Below are positions 34,583-46,032 of a stretch of 49,757 bases of DNA, in pieces (within the stretch, counting starts at the first letter, position 1; each line of letters opens with the position of its first letter). Position numbers and translations under genes: made by a program. This stretch comes from Macrocybe gigantea (taxonomy: Eukaryota; Basidiomycota; Agaricomycetes; Agaricales; Callistosporiaceae). The stretch is from contig SJRY01000173.1 of the NCBI GenBank assembly GCA_011319805.1, positions 1 to 49,757 on the forward strand, read 5' to 3'. A model generated the notes under the pieces. That model ran no database searches. It saw only the letters and a program-made list of their open reading frames with translations, and had not been told where the DNA came from.

Positions 34583-37506
34583 ATGGATAATCCATGGGCG
34601 AATGCATGGCGGGATACAGACGCCACCAGCCCTCCTGTTTCGACTTCCTGGAATCCAAAAAATGTAGAGACGAACAAGTCCGATGATCAGCATGACGAAG
34701 CTGATCTCGCTATGCCATCCTGGCAGACCGGTGCTGCCATCAACTGGGACGAACCCTCTGACGCTCACACCTCGCTGTGGAACAGTGGCACTTCTGCTTT
34801 GACAGCTAAAGGATGGGAGTCGTCTCCGTATGACGATATTCGGCTGGGAAAATCGCCGTCGAAAGACTTAATGACACTCGCGGAGAGCGAACGTGCATCA
34901 ACGCCGCCCAGATCCCCCGTTTCGTCAAGAGAGACCTCGCCTTCTAAACCTTCGCATGATGTGGATCTCCCTTCGCCAGACTCACCTTTACCTACTGATG
35001 CCACCGCAGAACCTCCGCCTCCCGACAGTCCGAATGCATTTGGTAGCTTCGAAACCGGGCTTGGTATCGGTGGGACAGAGGTTGATCCATGGTCGCAGCC
35101 TCGATCCTCACACGCGCAAGATAGCGTCCAATCCGACGAATGGGACACATATGGGACGACTTCGCAGGGCGATCATTCGGCAGCAGCCCTTGATGAATGG
35201 GAGGCGGCAAGGCGAAGAAAACAAAGGCAGGATAGCCATGCTGTTCGTGTATAGCTTTTTCATTCATATCGTTTTCTAATATCCAAATCAGCCCCCAGAG
35301 CTACTAGCATCGATAAGACAACAATTCAATGAACTCGCAGCAAATCTATGGTCTGAAGAAGAAAGGAATGCTGAACTTCCTGCGCGAGATTCTGAATTTT
35401 CGAACACGGCCTCGGAGACTTTCGATGATCTGTACGTCCGCATCTGATATCTTCCCCCTCCCTCTCTACTATATGCTGAGCAGGTCGGCTGTGGTTAATA
35501 ATTTGGCCCCACAAGACCAGTCAATACCACCTTCAGTGCCCTTTTCCCGAACCGTTGTGGCAAGAAAGCTATCAGAAGCTCTTAAATTGACTAGGCATGC
35601 GTCAGTTATCCAGAAGAGCCCTATGGCGATTTACTTGTCCTCGAAGGGCTCGAGCACATGGGAAACATCAGTCAAGGACAGGAAGGACACTGCAAGGGAT
35701 GAAGTACCCCTGGGTTGGAAAATTGCAGAAGAAGAACAGAGTAGCACTGTGCCTACGGACGAGAAGAAGAAATCGACGGGCGGTATATTCTCTCTTTTCG
35801 GCCGGAAGACCGCCTCTACTCCTCAACCGGAAACGGGCTCGAGGCGCTCTATGTCTCCAGTCCCCTCTACGGGGACAGATAATGCTTCGGTTCGGTCGAG
35901 CGCTGAGTCCTCAAAGCCTTCGTCACGTTTCTCATTAGCAGTCGAAACAGTATCTGCTAGCACCGATCTTTCCAATCCAACTACGAGCGCGTCGCCGACG
36001 ATCCAATCCCCGCAGTCCGTCGCGTCTGAACCTCCTCCCACTTCTGTAGTATCTCGTTTCTTGAGTAAATTTTCTCGTAATAGATCCTCAGGCCAAACAC
36101 CGCGGCAATCTCTTGCTCTGTCCTCCGACGACATCGAGTTTCTTTCCGACATTGTGCCCGTTACAAACAATGAGCCTGAAATGGATTTATTGGCCATCTC
36201 TCCTCCCAGAATCAGCACACCGCCTTTGCCCATGAAATTACCGCCGCCGCCAAAGCCATCCCCAGCTCCAAAGATACCTCAGCCCATCCAACCTCTCAAG
36301 ATTGTAAGCCAACCCCCTACACGCCCTCAGTCTGCTATCAACGATTCGCTACCCCTTTTCAATGCACCGAGAGTTAGCAATGGCATCAAGCAGGCCATTG
36401 TATCAGCTCCTGGCAAATTTCAGGCTTCACCAGCACAGCTGTCGACGCTAAGTCCAATCGAGCCGTTGTCACCATCATCATCCAGAACTGAACCCGTGAC
36501 AAATGCGCCCTCCACGACACCATCCACAAGAACTGGTGAACCTGCCTTTAAACCCTCGTTGTTCCTCCACCAGCAAAATCCAACTAGCACAAATGCCTCT
36601 GACTCAACTGGCCACAGCTTTGCGATTTCACCTCCACCTCCTAGCAAACAAGCCCCGCTTCTGCCACCGCCACCACCTTCTCATAGACAGTCTCCAATGC
36701 TTCCGCCAGTGACGTCTGGCAAACAGAACCCGATTTTGCCGCCATCTCCTCCACGATCGAATGGCTCTAATCCTGCACCATCCTTAAATCTATCGAAAAC
36801 CCCCGATTCGTTGCTAGAGCCTTTTGATGAGGATTTTTCAGATTTTCATTCTTCCCCTCCATCGCAGGCAGACGTGAGTGTCTCGTCTATATCATCAAAT
36901 GGTGGCTTCTTTTCTGCGAGTTCATCGCAGACGCAAAGTTCTCTGGACGACTTCGATGATTTTGTATCATCACCACTTAGAACCCCTTCGCCTCCGCGTC
37001 CACTCCCCAAATCGCTATCATATCAGAGGCAGGCTTCATCACGGAACTCTGTGGTGAACGATCGTGCGACGCTGCCGGCTCAAGTGAATTCTTCAGGTCC
37101 CCCACGTCGTGCCTCCCGTGCGGCGGACCACCAGCGAACCCTGAGCCTGCTACAGACCGCCGCTTCACGCACAGGTACTTGGCCTGCCCCACGTTCTCCT
37201 CTGCCAGATGCCTTGCCTCCGCCGAAGCCATCGCAGTCCCTGATAGACTTCGATCCCTTCGGCGACACGTCAGCCAATACTCATGGAAAGTCGACAACGT
37301 TAGCTCAGTCCGTGTCTTCACCAGCAGCCTTACCTCGCCCAAACGTCCCCTTGCAACAGCCAAACCTGTTTTCTACATCGTCGACGCAGTCTTCAGCAGC
37401 CATTAAACAATCCGACTTGTTTGCCTCCAACAGCAGCGCCGCTTCTACGACGTCCGGTACAAAAGGCTTGTCCGCGCAGGATCTATCGTTCTTCGAGGGA
37501 TTATGA
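34583..37506 (+). CDS. Large Ser/Pro-rich protein with adaptor-binding-like motifs
   Basis: No named domain that I recognise. The start is MDNPWANAWRDTD at 34583. Two introns join PPELLASIRQQFNELAANLW and SAVVNNLAPQDQSIPP, giving roughly 940 residues. Most is disordered, rich in Ser, Pro and Gln, with poly-Pro runs around 36240 and 36630. Repeated acidic-aromatic motifs stand out: NAFGSFETG, EDFSDFHSS, LDDFDDFVSS and LIDFDPFGD, the last with a DPF tripeptide. In animals and yeast such motifs bind AP-1/AP-2/GGA ear domains and clathrin, so an endocytic or trans-Golgi accessory role (aftiphilin- or Laa2-like) is a reasonable inference. No membrane segment. The coding frame itself is firm. Confidence 0.8.
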
Positions 37507-37749
37507 TCAACTTGTGATGGGCATGTTTATACTTTTCGTCCACCAAGTCGAGCCAACTCTTGGTTACGAAATAGGGAATTCGACTACTGTTATACACTAA
37601 TTAATGTTCTCGCTGCTTTTATGTGGGACTTATTCAGACCTACGTCCCTCGCTGCGGCATTCGCTCTGTACTGTAAGCATTTAATATTTAGGTTTCAATC
37701 ACTGAATTTGTATTACTATTAATCCATCTTCGCTCTGATTAAGGATTCT

Positions 37750-37767
37750 GCCATTGCGGCCATTGCG
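37750..37767. repeat. Two tandem copies of GCCATTGCG
   Basis: Two exact 9-base copies side by side at the left border of the GC-rich segment. Confidence 0.7.
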
Positions 37768-37826
37768 GCTGACTGGAGATCTTCAGCGCGAGACTAAGAC
37801 TGAGGTCTCTGTGTGAGCGAAGAAGT

Positions 37827-37869
37827 ACAACACGGGACCTCGTCCCGTGTTGTCCTCGTCCCGTGTTGT
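37827..37869. repeat. Perfect 12-base hairpin plus extra copy of one arm
   Basis: ACAACACGGGAC (37827-37838), loop CTC, then its exact reverse complement GTCCCGTGTTGT (37842-37853), a 4-base spacer, and a second identical right arm (37858-37869). No T-run follows, so a terminator is not supported. Confidence 0.85.
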
Positions 37870-38355
37870 CTCCTCCCCTCCCCTCGCCCGCATCGGTCGC
37901 TGACCTGCTTCGCGCCCGCCCACCACACCCTTCTGCAGCTCTCCCAGCAGATTTGACCAAAGATCAACGCCTGAACCGCCACATCGCTGCAGGACCTGCC
38001 CGCCCTCGCAGCTCGTCCCGGACTGAGGTCAACGGTTGAGTCGGAAAGCTGTTGCTTTCCCCCACCACATCGCGACCCACCTCACGTGGCTCACCTCCAC
38101 ATCGACCGACAAAGACAAGCTACTGCCACTCTTCGAAGCCCGTGGAAAAAAAAAACCGAATGCATAATAGAACAGTCGCGACTAAGTGGTACAGGTCCAG
38201 ATATTACAAAAACGGCGCTGAAGATCCAATGGTAGGGATACATATATAGGGATGTACAACTAACACCGTCACGCATAGAATGTTTAAAGACAGTTTCAAA
38301 CTTCTGGGGTCAAAATGCGGAAGGTGCTCAGAACTACGAATGGAAAGACAGCATT

Positions 38356-39812
38356 TTACCAGCCACTAGGCCACCATCTCTTCCTATGCCTGTCCTCGTG
38401 CCTGTCGTTGTAAGGCCCTTGTAAAAGACGATTTATCAGGATCGGAGGGCGAAACAGAGAGGATAAAAGTTGCTTACCGGGATTCGCTATGTGTTAGTGG
38501 AAGGTTCCCCGATCTAGTCATGAGTATGTTGAAGGTGACACACAAGGCGGGCTTAGCTTACGGATGTCAGAATATCGATGATCTCGACGACGGTCATAAG
38601 ATGGTTCAGCTCCGGCTGAAAAGATGCCTTAACTCGGAACGAGAGGTGAAAATGACGTGACCCTACCATGACCGAAAACGCTTGATTGACCCGGGTAAGG
38701 TGGAGGCGGATACGGGGGTGTTGCATTAGATCGTGAACCGCTTCCGCGAGGTTGGGTTGTCACCGCTGAGGACTGCATTCGACGTACGTCAGATGGCGGG
38801 GTTGGTAGATATCCGCGGGGGCCTGGCTGCTCGACGCCATTGACGGTATGGATTTCACGACCGTCACCGTAAGTTCGAGTGACATGTTCATTGCCCTACC
38901 ACGAAAGTAAGAAGAGACTGACGCTCAAAAAGGCAGTGACTTACTTCCCAGTCGTGTCTCTTGTGCACGGTTTCAGTCCTACCGTTGACAGTTGTGGAGA
39001 CAAAACTTTCCCCAGCCCACTGACCGCGACCACGTTCAGAGAAGGCGGGAGACATGATCGTTGGAAAATTGCCCGATAATGGCAAAAGTCCGCGGGACAT
39101 TCCCATCGGAGGGAACATGGACCGCCCAAAAGCGTTGGCCATCATGGCATCCATTGGATCCGTCTCGTCAAAAAAGTCGTCGAAAAGAGACGAGGAGTGG
39201 AATCGACTGTTAGGCCGGAATGGATGGAAGTCACCGAAAATAGACTCGAAAAGAGTGAAAGGATCGGTGAAGACGAAAGGATCCCGATGGCCGAAGAAGA
39301 ATGGGTCCGCGAAATGGTCATCAAATGGAGAATGACGGTGCGGGCGGGAGTATCTGTCACGACTGCGGCCGTCCCGGTAGGGAACCTCTTCTGGTTCAGG
39401 GGCCGGGAAGGCGCCATGCAGATCGTATATCTACGCAAGAAGCATCCCGTCAGAGATATTGCGCAGAAAAGCACCACGCATGCTCGCACCCGACGGTTCT
39501 GAGGGTCGCTCAGTATTTCATATGCGTTATTGACCTATGCATTTGTATGAGCTCGTTGTCGACAAAGTCAGCATGTTGAGAGTGGCGCACCTTTCTGAAC
39601 TGCTCCTCAGAAGCGGCCTTTTCTTCAGCTGTCGCAGTTGGAGGAAGGCGGTCCGGATGTGTTTGAAGAGCCCTTCTCCTGTATCCTTTGCGTACTTTGA
39701 GGCGGGATGCAAGAGTGTTACTAGTGCTCAGACAGGGCGAAAGGGAGGACCTACTTTGCTCTGGGGTGGCATCTTTGGACACCTCAAGAGTCTCGTAGAG
39801 GTTGGTAGCCAT
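38356..39812 (-). CDS. DnaJ-domain (Hsp40) co-chaperone, class-B like
   Basis: Stimulates Hsp70 ATPase through its J domain. The start MATNLYETLEVSKDATPEQ is at 39812. After an intron, YRRRALQTHPDR carries the HPD motif, and NNAYEILSDPQNRR with IYDLHGAF completes the J domain. A Gly/Phe/Asp-rich region follows (FADPFFFGHRDPFVF, DPFTLFESIFGDFHPF), then VSTTVNGRTETVHKRHDWEG, as in DNAJB6/DNAJB2-type proteins. No CXXCXGXG zinc repeats, so not class A. The C-terminal exons (YDRRRDHRYSDI, then NDRHEDRHRKRWWPSGW ending 38356) are my best splice choice and less sure. The first exon faces IPI3 divergently. Confidence 0.88.
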
Positions 39813-39978
39813 AGCAAGCGTTCAGGATTGGGCTGCAATGGCTGAACGAGAGAAGAAGATATGGAGCCGCTTTGGCTATTCAGACGAATGTTCTGGACGG
39901 CAATGCAGATACCTCATGGAGTCACGTGAAACTCATTTTTGTTCAATGCGCGAACTCGATTTCAGCGCTTTTGAGACG

Positions 39979-41810
39979 ATGTTCTTGAAGGAAATTGTTC
40001 TATGCGCTACGGCCGCTGCGCAGGACACTCGGACGACAGGTTCCATCGCTATACACGATATCCAGACAGGCTCTTTGCTGGCCTCGTTCAAACAGACCAA
40101 TTCAGCACCACATTGCACCGCCGTCCTGGAGTCTAAAGGCGACCAGGGCGGCTTCGTATTGGCTGCGCAACCTGAGAAAACTATTCTCAACGTCTATAAC
40201 TTTCAAAAGGTACTTTAACGGCATTGATTGGCACGGATCACGAAAACATATGTATAATCTCAGGACCAAGTCGCGCTCAAAATGATTCTACCCGAGAAAC
40301 TGACGTCGACCGCCATCGACAACCGAGGTGATTTCTGTGCCGGGGGTACCGCACAAGGACGCATATATCTATGGGAGGTGAGCTAAACGACCACTTGATG
40401 GCATTATTTATTGCTCACCTCACCCAGATTGCATCGGGAATACTGTTCAATGCATGGGATGCTCACTACAGACAAATCACTACATTGCGTTTTACGCCAG
40501 ATGGAGCCGCGCTTATCTCGGGGAGCGAAGACTCTGGCGTAAACGTCTGGTCTGTATCGAGGTTAATATTGCTTATCTTACTCCAACTTCATGCTGACCC
40601 TTGCTTCTCAACAGACTATTGGATGATGTCCAGCAGAACGATCTTCCTTTGCCTTATTGCATGCTATCTGACCATACTTTGCCGGTTACGGACATAATTT
40701 GCGGCATAGGAGCCTTTCCAAAATGCCGCATTCTCACCTCAGCTCTAGATCACTCGGTCAAGGTGGGTCGGCTTGTACTATAATTTGACTCAGTCCTGAC
40801 GTGATTCAGCTTTGGGACCTCTCTTCACGCTCTCTGTTGACGACTTTCCAGTTCCCCCGGCCTATTTCTTGCCTGGCCTGGGACGCTACGGAACGCTTTT
40901 TTTTGCCGCATCGTCAGACGGGTCTATACATCAGGTGAATTTGTTCCGACAAACCCGTGACCAGACAGGCGGAGAGCTATTAGAAGCAATGGGAGGCGCC
41001 GGTTCAACCGACGTCATCCGCATCGGGGAGGAAAGTGCTGCAGAACAAAGAAGAAGACTTCTGACGGTCGGGTTAGTGGCGTCGTCACTTGGTACCCCCA
41101 CGTCCATTACTTACAGTCCGACATCTAAAGTCAACCAGTTACTGCTCTCGCCACCTCCTTGACATCCTCACTTCTGGTTGTTGGAACGTCAACGGGAGTC
41201 GTTCAAATTTACGATATACCCTCACATCAGCTTCTCCGCAATATCTCAAATCACAAGGGCCTTGCAGTCACCTTCCTTCATACGATGCTCAAGCCTCTGG
41301 ACTTGATAGGCCATGTAAATTTGAATGTGATCAGAAATAATGCAAACGACGTGAAGGATGCCTTCCCGCCAAAATCAATATCCCCTTTTCACAGGATGAA
41401 AGACTCTGCAGCGCGAGAAGCGCATGATGTGCTAATGATACTGTCACCAGAAAACGCAGTGCGTCATGAATGCTGTCTCTCGGATTAACCGATACCGACC
41501 TTCATGATAGAACCGTCAGAAGATGGCAGTGGCTTATGATACGGAAGAAATGTTGCTGGATCACGCGTTCTTCGTAGGACCAACCCCTACTTCAACTGGT
41601 TCAAGCGTTGAAGGTGCCGTTGCGAGCCCGAGGGTGGCTGAACTCCAGGCTGAAAATGTACAATTACGGGAACAACTCGGGAAGGCTAAAGCGCTCAATG
41701 ACATGATGTGGGACACAGTTGTGCACGAAGCCCTTGGCAAAGGGAAGAAGTCTCAAAGCAGTGATGACGGTGATACCAACGAGCAGAGGAGAAAAAGAAG
41801 CAGGTCGTAA
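39979..41810 (+). CDS. IPI3: Rix1-complex WD40 protein Ipi3 (WDR18)
   Basis: Works with Rix1 and Ipi1 in ITS2 processing and 60S maturation, and in pre-replication complexes. The start is MFLKEIVLCATAAAQ. Then SIAIHDIQTGSLLASFKQTN, AIDNRGDFCAGGTAQGRIYL, a WD block RFTPDGAALISGSEDSGVNV, ALDHSVKLWDLSSRSLLTTF and LTSSLLVVGTSTGVVQIYDI. The tail is a coiled coil (VAELQAENVQLREQL) ending KRSRS. At the eight-T run 40897-40904 the frame breaks: WDATERFF and AASSDGSIHQVN join only with one more T, and no intron is possible there. An intron beginning GTTAGT and ending CTAAAG (about 41070-41129) explains a second frame change. Confidence 0.94.
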
Positions 41811-42272
41811 ACTCCGGCTCTATCCAGGTGTATCGTACCCATTCGCACTACTCCACCAAATACGGTGTTCAAAATGGACCTTTTTCAAGGGTTCAGCACT
41901 CCACTCTAAGCCGATCATAACTGACTTCACCATACGATAAAGAAGTAGCCACGGGCCACGCTCGCAAGACGAGGTTTACCCGCGCAATGCCGGTGTAAAA
42001 CCTATGAACGACCACACCTACAGGGCTGCAGGATGTCGCAGGAAATGTTCTTGGCTCATGACCGCCCCACTCGAACCTTAATCAACCAACATGCTCATAG
42101 ATCTTTATTGCCAAGAACACCTAGGATGGACCTCGGAATCTTGTTACATCACACTCTCGATTCTTTTGCGGATTTTTCACCAAACCCGGATGGGCATTAT
42201 TGCGAGATTCAGGCGAACTCTATCCTTTTTAAATACCGACGGACAATCTATGGGCTCTCTGAGAATAAACAA
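41811..42272 (+). promoter_or_regulatory. Upstream region of the AA9 gene
   Basis: About 460 bases between IPI3 and the LPMO start. A TATA-like string TTTTTAAATACC at 42226-42237 lies about 40 bases before the ATG. One CCCCAC at 42065-42070 fits the short CreA/Mig1 consensus (SYGGRG), the usual glucose-repression site, but such matches are frequent by chance. Confidence 0.4.
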
Positions 42273-43350
42273 ATGCAGCTCTCGTCTTTCATTGTTCTTG
42301 CCTCTTGCCTGGCTACAGCCGTGGCACATACAACTGTGTGGGGTGCTTGGGTGAACGGGGTTTTTCAGGGCGACGGCAGAAACCTCTACGTTCGTGACGG
42401 CGATCATCATAGTCGGGGTGCACAACTTACCGCCCGACATTTTTTTAGATTCGGTCTCCTCCGAATAACAATCCTGTCAAGGATCTCAAATCAAATGCCA
42501 TGGCTTGCAATGTCAACAACAGAGGTGCGGTTCCATGATAGCGGCGCATAAGCCGTCTAACTCAGACCACCAGTCGTGCCCAACAGCGTGTCAGTCAAAG
42601 CCGGTGATCAATTCACCTTTGAGTGGTACCATAGCTCGTAAGTCTAGCGGGTTTCTGCGAACAAACGTGAGCCGCATTGCATTTCTACAGCCGCAACGAT
42701 GATATCATAGCATCGTCCCACAAAGGGCCCAGTAAGCCTCAAGAAATATCTACGAGCAATGCCATGTCATGTCTGATGATGAACGAACCTTTCAAGTTCT
42801 GGTATACATCGCTCCGGCCTCCTCGAATGGCGCAGGCGCCGTGTGGACAAAACTCTATGAAGCTGCTTACAGCGGCAACTGGGCGGTCGACAAGCTCATC
42901 TCTGCGCATGGCCAGCACAGCGTCACCATCCCCAGCATAGCGGCAGGAGACTATCTTCTGCGCGGTAAGGCTCTCCGCACTGAGTTAAAGCACTTTGAAC
43001 CTCATCACCTATGTTGCTAGCCGAAATCGTCGCGCTGCACGAAGCCGACGTTTCTTATACTGCCAACCCCGCAAGAGGCGCGCAGCTGTACATGAGTTGC
43101 GCCCAGATCAAGGTGACATCGTCAGGTTCTCAGTCCCTTCCGGGAGGAACTTCTTTCCCAGGTAAACCTCGCATTTTACGAAAAGCCGTGGTGTCCACAT
43201 TTCTTATTGTCAGGATCGTACACCGATACTACCCCTGGTATCGTCTGGAACCTGTACAATTATTCTGACCCCAACAACTACAAGGCGCCGGGTCCCGCTG
43301 TCTGGTCTAGTTCTACGGGTGGATCCATTGGACAGGTTGGCAATGCATGA
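42273..43350 (+). CDS. AA9 lytic polysaccharide monooxygenase
   Basis: Secreted copper enzyme that cleaves cellulose oxidatively. An 18-residue signal peptide ([18 protein letters not shown]) is followed by His19, the N-terminal copper ligand ([11 protein letters not shown]). The second ligand is the His in SSHKGP, and the axial Tyr is in [11 protein letters not shown]. Other family marks are [20 protein letters not shown] and [20 protein letters not shown] [20 protein letters not shown]. Seven exons give 247 residues without any frame break. There is no CBM1 or linker, so it is a single-domain form. Expression is probably induced by cellulose. It is the only clearly plant-cell-wall gene in the window. 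It converges with the second F-box gene. Confidence 0.96.
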
Positions 43351-43454
43351 TATGCCCGGCCCACATATCATACTTTGATGAGCATGCGACACAATTTGGT
43401 ACCCAGCGTTTCTGTTTCAAATCGTGTATCTAAGCGGTTCGACCTGGTAATCTA

Positions 43455-45175
43455 CTATGCGGCACCGGTTTCTCTGAATGAGTACCGTGGGGGAGATCTC
43501 GGGAGCATCCAGCGCCTTCCTTGCACTTCTCTTCCCCAATAATGGGCGGAAGGTCCTGCAAGCCTGCGAATGCTCCTGTCAATGCCCTCTACTGCAAACC
43601 AGAGCCAATCCGGCCCCGCGCCCGCAGCGGACGGCCTAGGACCGATGCCTTTCCCAGTATGAGGACGGACTTCGAACGCAATGAAGCGAACGGAAAGGAT
43701 TCCGGCAGCCAATGCCCGAGCCCACTGCTCAGCGGATTGATCGACTGAGCCGACCCTTCTGTTGAGGTCACTGGTGTACTCGTAGTTGTCCTCTTCCAGC
43801 TCTATAGCCATCTTGAGCACCCGCAGGTGCTCCAAGCTCAACAGGCTTTGGACGTAGGAAGCCTATGAAGAGTAAACAACGCAGACAAAGAAAAAAGACG
43901 AAGGAGCCGTTACCATGCCGTATATGGACTCGGCGTCTTTTGCAAAGTACCGTATGCCTTGCAGCTCTAGCACCTTGAGTGTCGGAAAAATGCGGGCTAT
44001 ATGTCGCAGCGTTGGCGGCGTAACACAATAGCCCATCTTGAGTGTGAGGTTTTCCATGTAGAGCAGATCGGATGGCTTGTTGGCCTTTTGCATGATGGCA
44101 AACAGCTTTTGGATTTCGGTCGGACGATGATATACGAGAGAATCCTTGCTTAAAAGCATGTTCTCCCAGTCGGGGACGAAATCGAGGCAAAGCGATCGCA
44201 ATGAATGGGGCAGACGTCGGAATATACAGTCATTGAGGGCTGGATTGGAGATGTCAAGGGTCTCCAATTGGGAAGGATAAGGCAGGGAGTCGCTCGATGT
44301 TGGAGTCTGGTTCTCATGCATGAGGACGCACCGTTGTGCGTTTGCGCCGATCTTCCTCAACCTGCATGCCACATCGAGCCGCGTCAGTCTGGGCATAGCG
44401 CGCAACACTCTCCACATCGGGACTACGGCTGCATCTAAAGGCGGGAAGCCACGCAATATGAACGTCTTCATGCGATAGAAATTAGTCTTTGAGGTTGCGA
44501 GGGCTTCGAGCGGACAATATTCGCCTGGCAACTCGAGGTGACGCAGGGTTTCTTGAGAAGCAAAGATCAAGTTTTCTACACATTGGATCGACATGGCACG
44601 TTTGGGCTCTGAAGCCGATAGTAAAGAGGTAGCCTCGGGCTGTATGATACAGAGATGCTCGAGGCCAGAGAAAGTCGAGAACGAAGACAGCGCACTGTGA
44701 GTGAGGAACACGGTGGCGATCTCAAGACGGGAGAGCTGTGCAGAACATATGCCGCCTAATGCCTGCACAAACGGAACCGTAGGACTGTATGTCTGGGCAA
44801 AATAATTGAATCGTGTCAGCTCAGACATGTCAGGCAGGATTTTGGTCAAGGTCGCCATGGCTTTGGTATGCCGTGAGGGCCACTGCGTCTGAACCAATGT
44901 GAGCTGTCTGGATATATGCATCATGCAAGCGATCCATCTCAGAAAGCGACGGGCACACCTGATGTACTGCCATAAAGAAGGTGGATAGAAATCCACGCGG
45001 CTTGTTTGCGGCCAATGGACATGACGAAAGACGAGGGTCAGCGCTACCCTCCTCAACCGCTTGCACACAAGCGATAGCAACAAGATGTCGAAGAGACGTG
45101 GCAAATCCGACGGTGCAAGATATCCGCGATGACGAAGAGAAGGTCGTCGTTCAGCTCAAGAAAATAGCTACGCAT
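43455..45175 (-). CDS. F-box-type leucine-rich protein, agaric type
   Basis: Probable SCF substrate receptor, target unknown. The N-terminus MRSYFLELNDDLLFVIADIL followed by PRLFDILLLSLVCKRLRRVA is the usual agaricomycete F-box-like start. The rest holds LRR-like repeats: LEIATVFLTHSALSSF, LRHLELPGEYCPL, LETLDISNPALND, LKVLELQGIRYF. The exon after the single clear intron reads SLLSLEHLRVLKMAIELEED. The two parts of the F-box lie in different frames; one missing base at 45115-45118 joins them, and no intron fits. It may be assembly error or a true null allele. Its start is about 200 bases from the TMEM14 gene. Confidence 0.8.
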
Positions 45176-45376
45176 GTCACTTTCGAGGAGCAAAAACCTG
45201 TTCAGAGTTGCTGCATTTGCCGCCCATGGCCAGATTGTGATGGAGGCGCCGCGACTCGGCCCAATGTTTGGACTCACGTGTGCGCAGTGGGAAATGATCA
45301 TTCAGCTTAGACGCCTACGCTACGGTCTGCTTGACTTGCATTGAAACTTTCTGCTCTACCAACCACTGACATAACC

Positions 45377-45860
45377 ATGGTGAGAACGACTGTCGTAGAC
45401 TGAGACATGCCGCTGATCCCAGCAACTCGATTTGCCCAATGTAGTCCGCCTACCCCGCATATGTCATGGGTGGCTTCTGCATCGTCGGAGGCATAACTGG
45501 TTTCGTGAGGACAAGGTCGATCCCCTCAATCGTCGCAGGCGTCGGGTGCGTATCCTTTCTCCAAGGACTCAACTACGGGAGACGAGACTGACAAGAATAC
45601 CAGAGTGGGGTTGCTTTACCTGTGGAGCGCAGACAGCATCCGGAAGGGAACTGAAAACGGTCTCGAAGGTGCCTTGGGTGAGTTCAAGTGTGCTTCTGCT
45701 CGCGCTGTTCTGTCTGAAACGCCGCCGAACAGCTGCGTCCACGTTGCTGCTGCTCTCGTCCTTGCCGCGTGTTGCAAAGGGACCAGTGCCTGCGACTCTT
45801 GTAGTGACATCTACGCTGACCGGGCTGTACTATGGAAAGGTGTACTACGCTCTGCGATGA
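45377..45860 (+). CDS. TMEM14-family membrane protein (UPF0136)
   Basis: Small four-helix membrane protein; relatives sit in the mitochondrial inner membrane, and human TMEM14C helps porphyrin import for haem synthesis. The ATG at 45377 is a one-codon first exon, spliced over an intron ending AATGTAG to SAYPAYVMGGFCIVGGITGF. Then come VAGVGVGLLYLWSADSIRKG, AASTLLLLSSLPRVAKG and LTGLYYGKVYYALR, giving the Gly-rich helices typical of the family. Total length is about 105 residues. An alternative acceptor (LDLPNVV) gives a broken frame. Divergent from the second F-box gene. Confidence 0.9.
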
Positions 45861-46032
45861 TCCCAAAGATGTATGAATCCGAGAAATTGCAATTAAGTAG
45901 GCTATCGGCTTATATTTCCGAGTTCCGACATAGCCGGGTTCTGAAATCTTGTCATATTTTTTGAATTTTTTAAATAAAAATACGCCTTCACCACTCGATG
46001 AACAAAATCTGCCCTCCTCGTCACCTTCAATC

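Larger units (their letters stand above)
37507..38355. other. Long convergent intergenic region with repeats
   Basis: About 850 bases between converging genes. The first part is AT-rich. From about 37740 to 38120 it becomes markedly GC/CT-rich and holds a short tandem repeat and a palindrome (listed separately). A short open frame there (ADLLRARPPHPSAALPADL) has no recognised relative. It may be a remnant of a repeat or a lost gene. Confidence 0.45.

Noticed and set aside
34765..37363. Minus-strand open frames opposite the Ser/Pro-rich gene
   Set aside because: They come from biased Ser/Pro codons on the plus strand and carry no recognisable protein.
41070..41150. A further missing base in IPI3 before TALATSLTSSLLVVG
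   Set aside because: An ordinary intron (GTTAGT to CTAAAG) explains the frame change.
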